In this document: in pieces, positions 1-5,987 of the stretch | Position numbering within the stretch: the stretch's first letter is position 1 | Layout of the letters: each line of letters begins with the position of its first letter | Source of the DNA: a virus | Reading direction: 5' to 3' (one strand) | IMG/VR virus record: IMGVR_UViG_3300010970_000118 | Location: 1-33,298 of that record | DNA length: 33,298 bases | Position numbers and translations under genes: made by a program | The notes under the pieces: generated by a model | Databases searched by the model: none | What the model was told of the DNA's origin: nothing | The model's input: only the letters and a program-made list of their open reading frames with translations

Positions 1-143
1 GTTAGTACTGTGAAGCCAATCCATAAACCAATAATTCCTGCGACTCCCGCAAAAACTGGTGGTGCTGGTACTGGCAATTTGAATGCTGCGAAAACTACGC
101 CACATCCAAAACCTGTTAGTATTGATAGTAATATGTCTTTCAT
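1..143 (-). CDS. XapX-domain small membrane protein (partial)
   Basis: The gene is cut by the window edge; 47 codons are visible and no stop is seen. The reading begins MKDILLSILTGFGCGVVF, then has a KLPVPAPP motif and a second hydrophobic stretch (FAGVAGIIGLWIGF). Two hydrophobic segments joined by a P-A-P-P turn are the hallmark of XapX-domain (DUF1427) proteins, about 50-60 residues of unknown function, so only the tail is likely missing. The ATG overlaps the TGA of the gene before it (ATGA), and GGAGG lies about 10 bases upstream. It is the last visible gene of a long leftward run. An integral membrane location is inferred. The family call is by pattern only. Confidence 0.72.
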   Translation of the reverse strand, partial: MKDILLSILTGFGCGVVFAAFKLPVPAPPVFAGVAGIIGLWIGFTVL

Positions 144-307
144 TTTTTTATTGCCTCCGATTGTAATATTAAAAAGTGCTTCTCACATACATCTACTATG
201 ATTGATTCAGTTGGCCAAAGCCTTAAAGCTTCTTCCGTACATCCTTCTACCAGACATATCTGAAATTCATAACTCAGTGAAGCACCTATATTTTTAAATC
301 TTATCAC
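140..307 (-). CDS. Small Cys/His zinc-finger-like protein
   Basis: A 55-residue gene read by hand, too short for a standard ORF cutoff. It starts with GTG overlapping the TAG of the gene before it (TAGTG) and ends in a TGA that overlaps the ATG of the XapX gene. C18 and C23 are followed by C41 and H44 (VDVCEKHF), a spacing able to hold one zinc ion. The C-x-x-H(H)-aromatic end resembles that of the protein at 3093-3335. Linked start/stop overlaps on both sides suggest translational coupling, which supports it being real. Function is unknown; a nucleic-acid or protein-binding zinc knuckle is the likeliest guess. Confidence 0.68.
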   Translation of the reverse strand: MIRFKNIGASLSYEFQICLVEGCTEEALRLWPTESIIVDVCEKHFLILQSEAIKK

Positions 308-744
308 TACTCTAGTTTACCATAGTCTTCTGGCATGAGAGTTTTTAGCTTTTTATAGGCTGATGATATCTTTTTCATTGAATAATAGTGTGGATAAGCA
401 GATCCAACGATACCATATTCATCAAAATATAATATTTCTGGCTCAATATCAACCAAGAATTCACCTATTCCATTTTGAACATCCTCAATATACTGATATG
501 ACCAGTCTCTAGAGTCTGATAAGAACTTAATGAAGTCATCTTTTGCCTTTAACTCTATCTCTGGAACAGATGATACTTGATCTGATAAAAATGATAATCC
601 AGCAGCCATATCTATTTTTAATTGTGCATTTTCAACTTTTAGATTGGTATTTTCAATTTGCATAACAACAAGAAAGTAAATTGAGATTATGAATACCAAC
701 ATCATTGCTGAAACTAGTGCTACATTAATTATTAGAGATAACAT
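307..744 (-). CDS. Membrane-anchored conserved phage protein
   Basis: A 145-residue protein. Residues about 5-28 form one strong hydrophobic segment (MLVFIISIYFLVVM), followed by a short likely coiled coil (IENTNLKVENAQLKIDM) and a soluble C-terminal domain with KFLSDSRDWSYQYIEDVQ. It is probably anchored in the inner membrane by its N-terminus. The ATG overlaps the TAA of the preceding gene (TAATG). I have the impression that the SDSRDW...YIE..Q core recurs in other actinophage and cyanophage proteins of unknown role, but this is memory and not a search. I assign no function. Confidence 0.8.
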   Translation of the reverse strand: MLSLIINVALVSAMMLVFIISIYFLVVMQIENTNLKVENAQLKIDMAAGLSFLSDQVSSVPEIELKAKDDFIKFLSDSRDWSYQYIEDVQNGIGEFLVDIEPEILYFDEYGIVGSAYPHYYSMKKISSAYKKLKTLMPEDYGKLE

Positions 745-980
745 TAATCTTCTTTCCCGCCTTCTCTAACTAATAAAACAATTGCGCCATTATCTTCTAA
801 TGCCTTCTTTACACGAATCATATACTCTACTGCCCTATACTTTTCTTCAACTGAAAGCCTCATGAATATGTCTTCTGGTGCCCTTACGGTGATGAAGTGT
901 TCATTATCTACTAGTACTACTGAAAAGTTTTTAGGTGCCCTAATAGAATGAAATGCCATCTTCATTTGATCTGTATACAT
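744..980 (-). CDS. Conserved hypothetical phage protein, 78 aa
   Basis: A 78-residue soluble protein with no cysteines, predicted mixed alpha/beta: a beta-rich first half (FSVVLVDNEHFITVRAP), then a helix (VEEKYRAVEYMIRVKKALED) and a final strand (AIVLLV). The first ATG overlaps the TAA of the upstream gene (TAATG). Starts at codon 6 or 8 (MKM/MAF) are also possible because the region has no strong Shine-Dalgarno. I do not recognise the family. Its place in a run of coupled small genes suggests an early host-takeover or accessory role, by inference only. Confidence 0.75.
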   Translation of the reverse strand: MYTDQMKMAFHSIRAPKNFSVVLVDNEHFITVRAPEDIFMRLSVEEKYRAVEYMIRVKKALEDNGAIVLLVREGGKED

Positions 981-1222
981 TATTTAACCACAGTCTTTGG
1001 TAAAATGTTTACTGGCTCTTTAGACCAATGTATGTATGATTTAATGTACACAGCTGCATAGGCAATTGCTGAAAATATAAACCCATATTGCTTTGTAATT
1101 AAGGCATAGGCTATCCACAAACATTCATTAAATAAAAGAACAAACCAGCCCCATATGGTCTTGCGACCAACAAAGTAGATGCCTGTTACTCCGATTACTG
1201 CTAATATCCATGACCACATCAT
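980..1222 (-). CDS. Small multi-pass membrane protein
   Basis: An 80-residue protein with three hydrophobic stretches (about 3-18, 24-44, 47-66), rich in Trp and aromatics, and a short basic, cytoplasmic-looking tail (HWSKEP...KTVVK). The G-x-Y-F-V-G-R-K and W-I-A-Y-A pattern is like small membrane proteins found in many actinophages and faintly like one repeat of PnuC-type transporters, but it is far too short for a transporter. The ATG overlaps the TGA of the WhiB gene. Function unknown; a membrane-active or exclusion role is speculation. Confidence 0.75.
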   Translation of the reverse strand: MMWSWILAVIGVTGIYFVGRKTIWGWFVLLFNECLWIAYALITKQYGFIFSAIAYAAVYIKSYIHWSKEPVNILPKTVVK

Positions 1223-1503
1223 TTTTCAATCACCAACGACTTCCATGTGTTAGCCCAATCTTCTTTAGATTTATGATTGTTGAATTCTTTAGATATAGTT
1301 CCACCTTCAAGGTATACTCCACCCCAAACGCCCCACTCTTTTTGTGAAATACCTACAGCAAAGCATTGTTTTGCTACTGGACAATCTGAACATAGTTTAT
1401 CAACTGCTGCTCTTAAGAGTTCTCTATCTTCGTACCCTTCAAAAAAAATATTTGTATCATAGTCTAAACATAGACCTTTGTCTTTCCATTCATGCTTCGG
1501 CAT
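1219..1503 (-). CDS. WhiB-family iron-sulfur transcription factor
   Basis: A 94-residue protein with the WhiB signature: C12, then C38-x2-C41-x5-C47 to hold a [4Fe-4S] cluster, followed by the turn G-V-W-G-G at about 58-62. WhiB-like proteins bind the primary sigma factor and tune host promoters; they occur only in Actinobacteria and their phages, which is the main clue to the host. In mycobacteriophage TM4 a WhiB protein interferes with host WhiB2 and septation (known from that system). Here the C-terminus lacks the usual strongly basic AT-hook-like tail, so it may act through sigma binding without direct DNA contact (inference). The gene overlaps the next by 4 bases. Confidence 0.9.
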   Translation of the reverse strand: MPKHEWKDKGLCLDYDTNIFFEGYEDRELLRAAVDKLCSDCPVAKQCFAVGISQKEWGVWGGVYLEGGTISKEFNNHKSKEDWANTWKSLVIEK

Positions 1504-1504
1504 A

Positions 1505-1714
1505 CTAACCTACAAACTTGTCAGGTATATCCCAGCCGTCTGTAGTAGGAGTGAATCGAGCTTGAAGATGCCACTTACCCTTTACATAGGCACCAAATTT
1601 TGATGTTCTTCCCTTGTCTGATGGAAAAGAATTGACAACTGTCCATCCATCCCAATGAAGAAACTTGTTCTTTGAAACGATTTCTTCCATCTTTTCTAAT
1701 GACTTGATTTTCAT
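1505..1714 (-). CDS. Conserved hypothetical phage protein, 69 aa
   Basis: A 69-residue basic protein without cysteines or membrane segments. A short N-terminal helix (KSLEKMEEIVSK) leads into a Trp-rich beta region (HWDGWTVVNSF, GKWHLQARFTPTTDGWDIP). It begins MKIKSL directly after a purine-rich leader and ends one base short of the next start. I do not recognise it. The compact Trp/Gly pattern suggests a small beta-barrel or nucleic-acid-binding fold, which is a guess. Tight packing on both sides supports a real gene. Confidence 0.72.
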   Translation of the reverse strand: MKIKSLEKMEEIVSKNKFLHWDGWTVVNSFPSDKGRTSKFGAYVKGKWHLQARFTPTTDGWDIPDKFVG

Positions 1715-1724
1715 TTTTTATCCT

Positions 1725-2075
1725 TTAGTAGTTGAATATTCCGACATCGATATTATTATTTTTTGCTTGAGTTACTAACTTTGAAACTGGATCTCTTACT
1801 AGAGATAAGAATGCAAAGTAATTTACATATTCCATATTCTCTTCTATCCAGCTTGGTGCAACCTTATAGAACTTAATTTTCTTTCCACGAGACTTTAGTC
1901 CACGCTCAGAAAGATTTACAAACTCAGATACCATAGAATTTAAATTTCCAGGTCCTGCAGAGTAGATAAAGAATTCTCTATCTTCTTCTACAAGCATAGA
2001 CATAGCAACACCCATTGCTCTCAGAAAGACCTTGTAGTCTTCAAAACCACTGGTACCTTGAACTCCGACTATCAC
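1725..2075 (-). CDS. Possible SLOG/Rossmann-like nucleotide-binding protein
   Basis: A 116-residue protein. The start is GTG overlapping the TAG of the gene before it (TAGTG). It opens with a beta strand and Gly-rich loop (IVGVQGTSGFEDY), has a second strand plus G-x-G (FFIYSAGPGNLNSMV), a Ser/Arg-rich stretch (LSERGLKSRGKKIKF) and a W-I-E-E-N motif. Alternating strands with G-x-G loops recall small SLOG-superfamily (YspA/DprA-like) Rossmann folds that bind nucleotides. This is a fold-level guess. The protein seems typical of actinophage accessory regions. Confidence 0.7.
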   Translation of the reverse strand: MIVGVQGTSGFEDYKVFLRAMGVAMSMLVEEDREFFIYSAGPGNLNSMVSEFVNLSERGLKSRGKKIKFYKVAPSWIEENMEYVNYFAFLSLVRDPVSKLVTQAKNNNIDVGIFNY

Positions 2076-2479
2076 TATTCTTTCCCATCTCTAAGTTGAT
2101 CTATTATAAAAAGCATCTTATCTAATTCTACACTACCCATACTCATGATGTCAACTACTGATGTAGAGTCTCTATCTATTTGGTTATCGTATATCTTTGC
2201 GGTGTAAAATATATTTTCTTTTACCCAATAAGCATTATCACCAAAAATAATAACTCTTACATTAAATTTTTCTTCATGCTTATAGGACTGAGTGTTTCTG
2301 CTTTTTGTTGCAGGCGGTATCAGTGGTAGTAATGGCTCAACAATTTCAAATATATGCGATTGGCTATACCTAAACTTGTTGGGCTTATATTTTATTTTAT
2401 TTTTTATTTGTCGATTACTTATTGTCATAAACAGTATTCCAATAAATGCGCCAACAAAATATTCTATATTGATTGCCAC
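2075..2479 (-). CDS. Single-pass membrane protein of unknown function
   Basis: A 134-residue protein beginning with a hydrophobic segment at about 7-20 (YFVGAFIGILFMTI), then a basic linker (NRQIKNKIKYKPNKFRY) and a soluble domain including VRVIIFGDNAYWVKENIFYTAKI. The start codon appears to be GTG (codon 1 of GTG-GCA-ATC); an ATG two bases upstream is in another frame. The positive charges after the first segment suggest a cytoplasmic C-terminal domain. Family not recognised. It ends in TAG overlapped by the GTG of the next gene. Confidence 0.72.
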   Translation of the reverse strand: MAINIEYFVGAFIGILFMTISNRQIKNKIKYKPNKFRYSQSHIFEIVEPLLPLIPPATKSRNTQSYKHEEKFNVRVIIFGDNAYWVKENIFYTAKIYDNQIDRDSTSVVDIMSMGSVELDKMLFIIDQLRDGKE

Positions 2480-2483
2480 ATGA

Positions 2484-2813
2484 TCACCGATTATTAAATA
2501 ATACTCTAATTACTTCTTTTAGCGTCGATCTAATTTCTGGATCTAACTTGTCAACCTCTTCTTGCGTAAGAGCTTTTTCAGTTATCTTAACAAGCGGATT
2601 TTGTTCGGTTATATCCATTTCTATAAAATTGTTTTCCCATAAGAACATCATCTCATTTGAGAAATAGGTTTGTGTTTCATTGTAGATATCTGGATATAAC
2701 TCTTGAAGTTTATCCGTAAAGTTATATAAAAACTGACCAGTTTCCTGATCAATACCTGATACCTCAACGACACCTTCCAGTATCATCTTTTCAATAGCAA
2801 GATCATCACTCAT
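2484..2813 (-). CDS. Conserved phage protein, paralog of 14197-14457
   Basis: A 109-residue protein from the start at 2813, chosen because GGAG sits six bases before that ATG; an in-frame ATG at 2852 has no such site and would add a longer overlap with the thioredoxin gene. Residues about 4-45 (MILEGVVEVSGIDQETGQ, then LYNFTDKL) match the 86-residue protein at 14197-14457, with about 18 identities over 41 positions and a shared S-G-I-D...G-x-x-L-Y...T-D-K-L core. The C-terminal half is unique. No known function; small acidic soluble protein. Confidence 0.8.
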   Translation of the reverse strand: MSDDLAIEKMILEGVVEVSGIDQETGQFLYNFTDKLQELYPDIYNETQTYFSNEMMFLWENNFIEMDITEQNPLVKITEKALTQEEVDKLDPEIRSTLKEVIRVLFNNR

Positions 2814-3075
2814 CAATATCTCCATATGCAAAAGTAATAAAGTCAGGCTCACTCATAGCCCCACGATGCCTTCTAACCTCTTGATTGTTTTCATCAATAA
2901 GTATAAAGGTAGGTATGGAACTTACTTCATGGCTACGGGTAAGTTTTGCATTATCATCTGCATCTATTCTGACTAACTCTACAGTCTGTTCAGATCCCTC
3001 AAACTTTTCTAAAATTGGCTTCATTGCTTTACATGGTCCACACCATTCGGCTGAGAAGTATAATATCTTTGACAT
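2806..3075 (-). CDS. Thioredoxin / glutaredoxin-like protein
   Basis: An 89-residue thioredoxin fold with the active site W-C-G-P-C at residues 11-15 and the cis-proline loop S-I-P-T-F at about 53-57. The R-x-D-A-D-D strand matches the thioredoxin beta-3 region. It is shorter than bacterial thioredoxins (about 105) but usual for phage forms. It reduces protein disulfides and can feed electrons to ribonucleotide reductase, though no reductase gene is in this window. The stop overlaps the next start by 8 bases, so the two are probably translated together. Confidence 0.9.
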   Translation of the reverse strand: MSKILYFSAEWCGPCKAMKPILEKFEGSEQTVELVRIDADDNAKLTRSHEVSSIPTFILIDENNQEVRRHRGAMSEPDFITFAYGDIDE

Positions 3076-3092
3076 ATGTTATTCCAATCTAA

Positions 3093-3335
3093 CTATCTAC
3101 TTTGAACTAACTTATCTCTTTCATCAAGAATAGTGATGGCAAAGCTCATCATCTTCTTATAACTTACGGCATTGTCCATGATGCTATTGTAGTGATGACC
3201 ACAAAATAGCAGTTCTCCGTTTAGCCCAGTAACCTGCACCAAAGCTTCTGCATTACAAGAATCGCATCTATCTTTAGGTGATAGTAGCCATTCTTTATCC
3301 TCTAGTACTGATTCTTTGTCAATTGCCACACTCAT
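3093..3335 (-). CDS. Zinc-binding protein, DUF7455-like
   Basis: An 80-residue protein with C24-x2-C27 and C45-G-H-H48, a likely single zinc site; the segment DRCDSCNAEALVQVTG followed by GELLFCGHHY is characteristic of a small domain found in Actinobacteria and their phages (I believe DUF7455). The C-terminal half is helical. No enzyme role is known. It lies one base downstream of the FmdB-type gene, and another Cys/His protein of similar layout lies at 140-307. Confidence 0.8.
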   Translation of the reverse strand: MSVAIDKESVLEDKEWLLSPKDRCDSCNAEALVQVTGLNGELLFCGHHYNSIMDNAVSYKKMMSFAITILDERDKLVQSR

Positions 3336-3336
3336 A

Positions 3337-3522
3337 TTATACCTTTCGATTGTCTGTTTTATAGAATCCGCTACCGTTAAAAGTAACTCCTATAGATGAG
3401 TATACACGGTTTAGGGGTACATTGCAAGTATCGCAGGAATATCCTGGATCATCTTCAGACATACCCCTAACCTTTGTATAGTCTAAATTACATTCTGAAC
3501 AAATATAATCATATGCTGGCAT
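3337..3522 (-). CDS. FmdB-type zinc ribbon protein
   Basis: A 61-residue protein opening MPAYDYICSECN, with C8-x2-C11 and C30-x2-C33. The Y-x-Y-x-C-x-x-C opening and second C-x-x-C before a P-L/x-R-x-[YF] turn fit the FmdB/CxxC_CXXC_SSSS zinc ribbon family. Such proteins are named as putative regulators, but their true role is unclear. The start follows closely on the nuclease gene stop (one-base overlap). Confidence 0.82.
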   Translation of the reverse strand: MPAYDYICSECNLDYTKVRGMSEDDPGYSCDTCNVPLNRVYSSIGVTFNGSGFYKTDNRKV

Positions 3523-3929
3523 TACTTACCGCTTTTCTTCCTTGCCTTTGCAAGTGCAGAAAAATCTTTTACTTTTGTATCACCAAGATATCCCCAAGCA
3601 TAGCCATCATTTATCATCATATCGTTTAGAGATATGGTGTTTCCATCTACATATACCCAACCTAAAATGCGACCATACTTTTCTGATGAGTCCATCTTTT
3701 CAGTTTTAATAACAACAGACTTAGCATCTTTTAGAGCCTTCTTTAAGTACTCTTTAGCTTCAAGACCAAGAGTCTTTTCAGCAAGATCCTTTGTGCGAGA
3801 CTCAGGTGTATCAATACCAGCCAATCTAACACGGGATGCAAATAGGATATCAAACCCTAAATCAATAAGAACATCGATGGTATCTCCATCTACAACATTC
3901 TCTACTTTTCTTACATAATACTCATACAT
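3522..3929 (-). CDS. Staphylococcal-nuclease-like (thermonuclease) protein
   Basis: A 135-residue protein covering a full SNase domain. Visible motifs: V-V-D-G-D-T (12-17), R35-L-A-G-I-D40-T-P-E43-S, and K-Y-G-R87-I-L-G. These correspond to the calcium and phosphate-binding residues of staphylococcal nuclease (Arg35, Asp40, Glu43, Arg87), so it should be an active Ca2+-dependent DNase/RNase. There is no signal peptide, so it acts in the cytoplasm, plausibly in host DNA or RNA breakdown. The ATG overlaps the lysin gene stop (TAATG), so it may be coupled to lysin translation. Confidence 0.9.
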   Translation of the reverse strand: MYEYYVRKVENVVDGDTIDVLIDLGFDILFASRVRLAGIDTPESRTKDLAEKTLGLEAKEYLKKALKDAKSVVIKTEKMDSSEKYGRILGWVYVDGNTISLNDMMINDGYAWGYLGDTKVKDFSALAKARKKSGK

Positions 3930-4729
3930 TACTTAGACCCCTTGATTGCCTTAAAGGTTTGAGCGTCTACAATTCCAGTTACTTTTAGTCCATTAGACTT
4001 TTGAAAAGACTTTACAGCTTTTTCTGTTCCTGGACCAAAGTCTCCATCAGCATTTAGTCCAAGTGCTTCTTGAACAACCTTAACAGACTGACCCTTGGCA
4101 CCAACCTTAAATGCCTTAAACACCTTCTTAGCAGGTGCTACAGCAGCCGTAGAGGCAGGTGTTGAAGCCTTTGGTGCTGCATCAGATGATCCTACCTTAG
4201 AAAGAAGTGGAAGGTTTTCTTCACCAGTATAAACTGGACGACCCCAACCAACTACTGCATTCATAAGCTTAGGCTTGTTATTCTTTACATAAGCACGAGT
4301 CTTCTCTACACACATTCCACCATTGCGTTGGTCTCCCTTTGCAGTTCCTGATGTGTTTCCTTCAATAACTTGAATAGTACCGTCGCCATTATTCTTAATG
4401 CAAAGACCAACATGTGAAATACGATTTACGCCATCATCTGGGAAATCAAAATAAATCCAGTCTCCTGGAGTTGGATCATCATTACGAGCATCTGCCCAAC
4501 GATTTTCTTTCTTAAACTGATCTGATGCTGCAACTGTTGATGCAGACTTAGGGAACTTTGAAACCCCTGCTGTCATTGCACACCAAGAAACAAATGACTG
4601 GCACCAAGGCTGGAAGTTTACCTTCATCCATGCTCCGTACTTTGTTTCGTTATCCTTTGGACCTTCTATGGTTCCTAGTTCTGCTTTTGCAACCGCAATG
4701 ATTGCTTCTAATGATCCTTTTGTTGACAT
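3929..4729 (-). CDS. Endolysin: CHAP amidase/endopeptidase with peptidoglycan-binding domain
   Basis: A 266-residue modular lysin. N-terminal CHAP domain (about 5-170): catalytic C43 in P-W-C-Q-S-F-V-S-W-C, H106 in I-S-H-V-G-L, and E123-G-N in V-I-E-G-N-T. An Ala/Pro-rich linker (about 180-202) joins a C-terminal PG_binding_1 domain (about 208-262, ending G-x-V-D-x-x-T-F-K-A-I). It cleaves host cell-wall peptide bonds at the end of infection. There is no signal peptide, so it needs the holin. AAGGAG lies seven bases before the ATG, and an extended -10 promoter lies just upstream, so it is expressed from its own promoter as well as by readthrough of the tRNAs. Confidence 0.92.
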   Translation of the reverse strand: MSTKGSLEAIIAVAKAELGTIEGPKDNETKYGAWMKVNFQPWCQSFVSWCAMTAGVSKFPKSASTVAASDQFKKENRWADARNDDPTPGDWIYFDFPDDGVNRISHVGLCIKNNGDGTIQVIEGNTSGTAKGDQRNGGMCVEKTRAYVKNNKPKLMNAVVGWGRPVYTGEENLPLLSKVGSSDAAPKASTPASTAAVAPAKKVFKAFKVGAKGQSVKVVQEALGLNADGDFGPGTEKAVKSFQKSNGLKVTGIVDAQTFKAIKGSK

Positions 4730-4763
4730 TTTAATCTCCTTTTTAGTCTACAAGATACATTCT

Positions 4764-4769
4764 ATTATA
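4764..4769 (-). promoter_or_regulatory. Extended -10 promoter for endolysin
   Basis: The minus strand reads TGATATAAT: a perfect -10 hexamer with an extended-10 TG. The predicted transcript start is near 4757, giving a leader of about 28 bases with a good ribosome site. No good -35 is seen; that region falls in the 3' end of tRNA-Asp. The position right after the tRNAs fits a late-gene booster. Confidence 0.6.
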
Positions 4770-4784
4770 TCAGAATTGCATTTG

Positions 4785-4858
4785 CGATCCGTACGGGACT
4801 TGAACCCGTGACCTCTACCGTGACAGGGTAGCGAACTAACCAACTATTCTAACGGACC
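4785..4858 (-). tRNA. trnD: tRNA-Asp (anticodon GTC)
   Basis: Folds by hand into a complete cloverleaf of 74 bases. The acceptor GGTCCGT pairs with ACGGATC, discriminator base G (correct for Asp), anticodon stem CTACC/GGTAG around loop CTGTCAC, T arm ACGGG-TTCAAGT-CCCGT. CCA is not encoded. The D stem has a T-G wobble. It lies 4 bases downstream of tRNA-Asn and is probably cut from one precursor. It decodes GAY codons. Confidence 0.93.
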
Positions 4859-4862
4859 TTTG

Positions 4863-4935
4863 CTGGGGTGGCAGGTATCGATCCTGCGACATTCGAATTA
4901 ACAGTTCGACGCTCTACCATCTGAGCTACACCCCA
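4863..4935 (-). tRNA. trnN: tRNA-Asn (anticodon GTT)
   Basis: A 73-base cloverleaf: acceptor TGGGGTG/CACCCCA, discriminator G, anticodon stem TCGAA/TTCGA around CTGTTAA (anticodon GTT), T stem GCAGG/CCTGC. CCA is not encoded. The T loop reads ATCGATA, so the almost invariant T at position 54 is A; this is unusual and may slightly weaken the T-loop fold. It begins 8 bases after the subtilase stop codon, so it is transcribed with that gene. Confidence 0.92.
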
Positions 4936-4943
4936 TTGTTCTC

Positions 4944-5741
4944 TTAATTAGAGAGAACAGTTACCATCTTTGTGGATGGAACAACCGACTTCCAGTTTGC
5001 TGCAGTTGCTGCAGTTGCTGCAGATGTAGTAAATGGAACAGAACCAAACCAAGGAGAAACAGCCTTCATTGTGGCAGTCTTGTCTTTATTTGATAATGTA
5101 GCAATAATCTTTGCGCTTTGCTGATGGTATGAAGCCTGTCCCGTAGAACCAACAGAAATAACATCTGAAAGGCATGCTGGATATTGTAAAGGCTTCTTAT
5201 TATCATTTCCTGCTGCTGCAAGAACTGGAATATTTAATGCTTTTAGCGAAGCAACTAATGATTTAATTGATGAATCCATTACTCCCACAGAGCCACCTGC
5301 TGCAGAGATTCTACACTCACCAATCTTAGCATTTGAGTTTGTTAGGTTATAGGAAAATGAAACTGCAGAAACATTAGATGTGTTTGAGTTAGTCCAAGTC
5401 AAAGCTTTTACAAAATCTGAACCATCTAAAGTTGTAATGCTTCCCTTTGCTGAAACTTCTTCTGTCTGAATAAGAACTAGCGTTGCTGATGCATTTTGCT
5501 CACGAGCAATATTTGCCATAACTGTTCCATGGTTTACTGCATCAGTACCCATTCCTGGCTTAGGTGTTGCCTTATTGACACACTTATCAACTGCAAGACA
5601 GACAAACTCAACCGATCCAGAAATCTTTGATACATCAAAATAGCTATCGATGATTACAATTCGTTCACCCACTGCTGCTTGTGATTGTACTGGTACTACA
5701 ACTGAAAACAATACTGCTACTAGTGCTACGATCTTCTTCAT
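4944..5741 (-). CDS. Secreted subtilisin-like (S8) serine protease
   Basis: A 265-residue precursor from the ATG at 5741, chosen because AAGGA lies five bases before it; an in-frame ATG at 5756 has no ribosome site. A Sec signal peptide (about 1-23: KKIVALVAVLFSVV...QSQAA) is followed directly by a compact S8 domain. The catalytic residues are all present: D32 in V-I-I-D-S-Y, H71 in V-N-H-G-T, oxyanion N179 in A-A-A-G-N-D, and S240 in F-T-T-S-A-A. No propeptide or wall anchor is evident. It should be exported and cut proteins at the cell surface. It sits between an Ntn-hydrolase and the tRNAs plus endolysin, pointing to a late role in breaking the surface layer or maturing secreted phage proteins (inference). 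The GTSxAxP motif is degenerate after Ser. Confidence 0.85.
   Translation of the reverse strand: MKKIVALVAVLFSVVVPVQSQAAVGERIVIIDSYFDVSKISGSVEFVCLAVDKCVNKATPKPGMGTDAVNHGTVMANIAREQNASATLVLIQTEEVSAKGSITTLDGSDFVKALTWTNSNTSNVSAVSFSYNLTNSNAKIGECRISAAGGSVGVMDSSIKSLVASLKALNIPVLAAAGNDNKKPLQYPACLSDVISVGSTGQASYHQQSAKIIATLSNKDKTATMKAVSPWFGSVPFTTSAATAATAANWKSVVPSTKMVTVLSN
4997..5023. repeat. Three tandem 9-bp copies inside the subtilase gene
   Basis: TTGCTGCAG is repeated three times exactly on the plus strand. On the coding strand it encodes the A-A-T repeats just after the active-site serine, in the part that normally reads M-A-A-P. The repeat looks like a slippage expansion and could vary in copy number without breaking the frame. 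Confidence 0.8.
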
Positions 5742-5757
5742 TTTATTCCTTTTCATT

Positions 5758-5952
5758 TTACGATATCATCAATCTGACGACATGACAACATGGGTCTCCA
5801 CCTTGGTCCCACTCTTCAATCTCTTCTTCACTCATGTATTCGTATCCACCATCATGAGTATTGCAATAAGGATCTGAAATCCATCCTCTTTCAATACCGT
5901 TTGAAAGCCAGATACCAAACTCTTGATCTTCTACGGATAATTCTTCGTTCAT
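5758..5952 (-). CDS. Small acidic Cys/His-rich phage protein
   Basis: A 64-residue very acidic protein (Glu-rich 40-48) with C30-x2-H33 and C55-C56-H57, a possible zinc site, and a central SDPYCNTHDGGYEYMSEEE stretch that I believe recurs in actinophages. Function unknown. Its ATG lies only six bases after a TATACT -10 box, with a perfect TTGACA 17 bases further up, so its mRNA probably begins at the start codon itself (leaderless), a form that actinobacterial ribosomes translate well. Confidence 0.82.
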   Translation of the reverse strand: MNEELSVEDQEFGIWLSNGIERGWISDPYCNTHDGGYEYMSEEEIEEWDQGGDPCCHVVRLMIS

Positions 5953-5958
5953 ATATTA

Positions 5959-5987
5959 AGTATATCCTTAAACACTTACAATGTCAA
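5959..5987 (-). promoter_or_regulatory. Consensus sigma-70 promoter, leaderless start
   Basis: Minus strand: TTGACA (5982-5987), 17-base spacer, TATACT (5959-5964). The ATG at 5952 starts six bases later, where transcription should begin. The promoter lies in the last codons of the Ntn-hydrolase gene and should also serve the subtilase and tRNAs downstream. Confidence 0.75.

Noticed and set aside
10-201. Plus-strand 63-codon frame at the left edge
   Set aside because: It lies opposite the XapX-type gene and the Cys/His gene, both of which have conserved features and coupled starts.
2125-2154. TTGACA-18-TAGAAT inside the gene at 2075-2479
   Set aside because: The match is good but lies in mid-gene, has no extended -10, and no new transcription unit begins there; chance is as likely.
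3399-3427. TTGCAA-17-TATACT inside the FmdB-type gene
   Set aside because: The -35 is weak and no extended TG is in the right place; the downstream genes are already coupled to the run.
5742-5756. Longer start for the subtilase at 5756
   Set aside because: No ribosome site precedes it, while AAGGA lies correctly for the ATG at 5741; the added five residues do not change the signal peptide.
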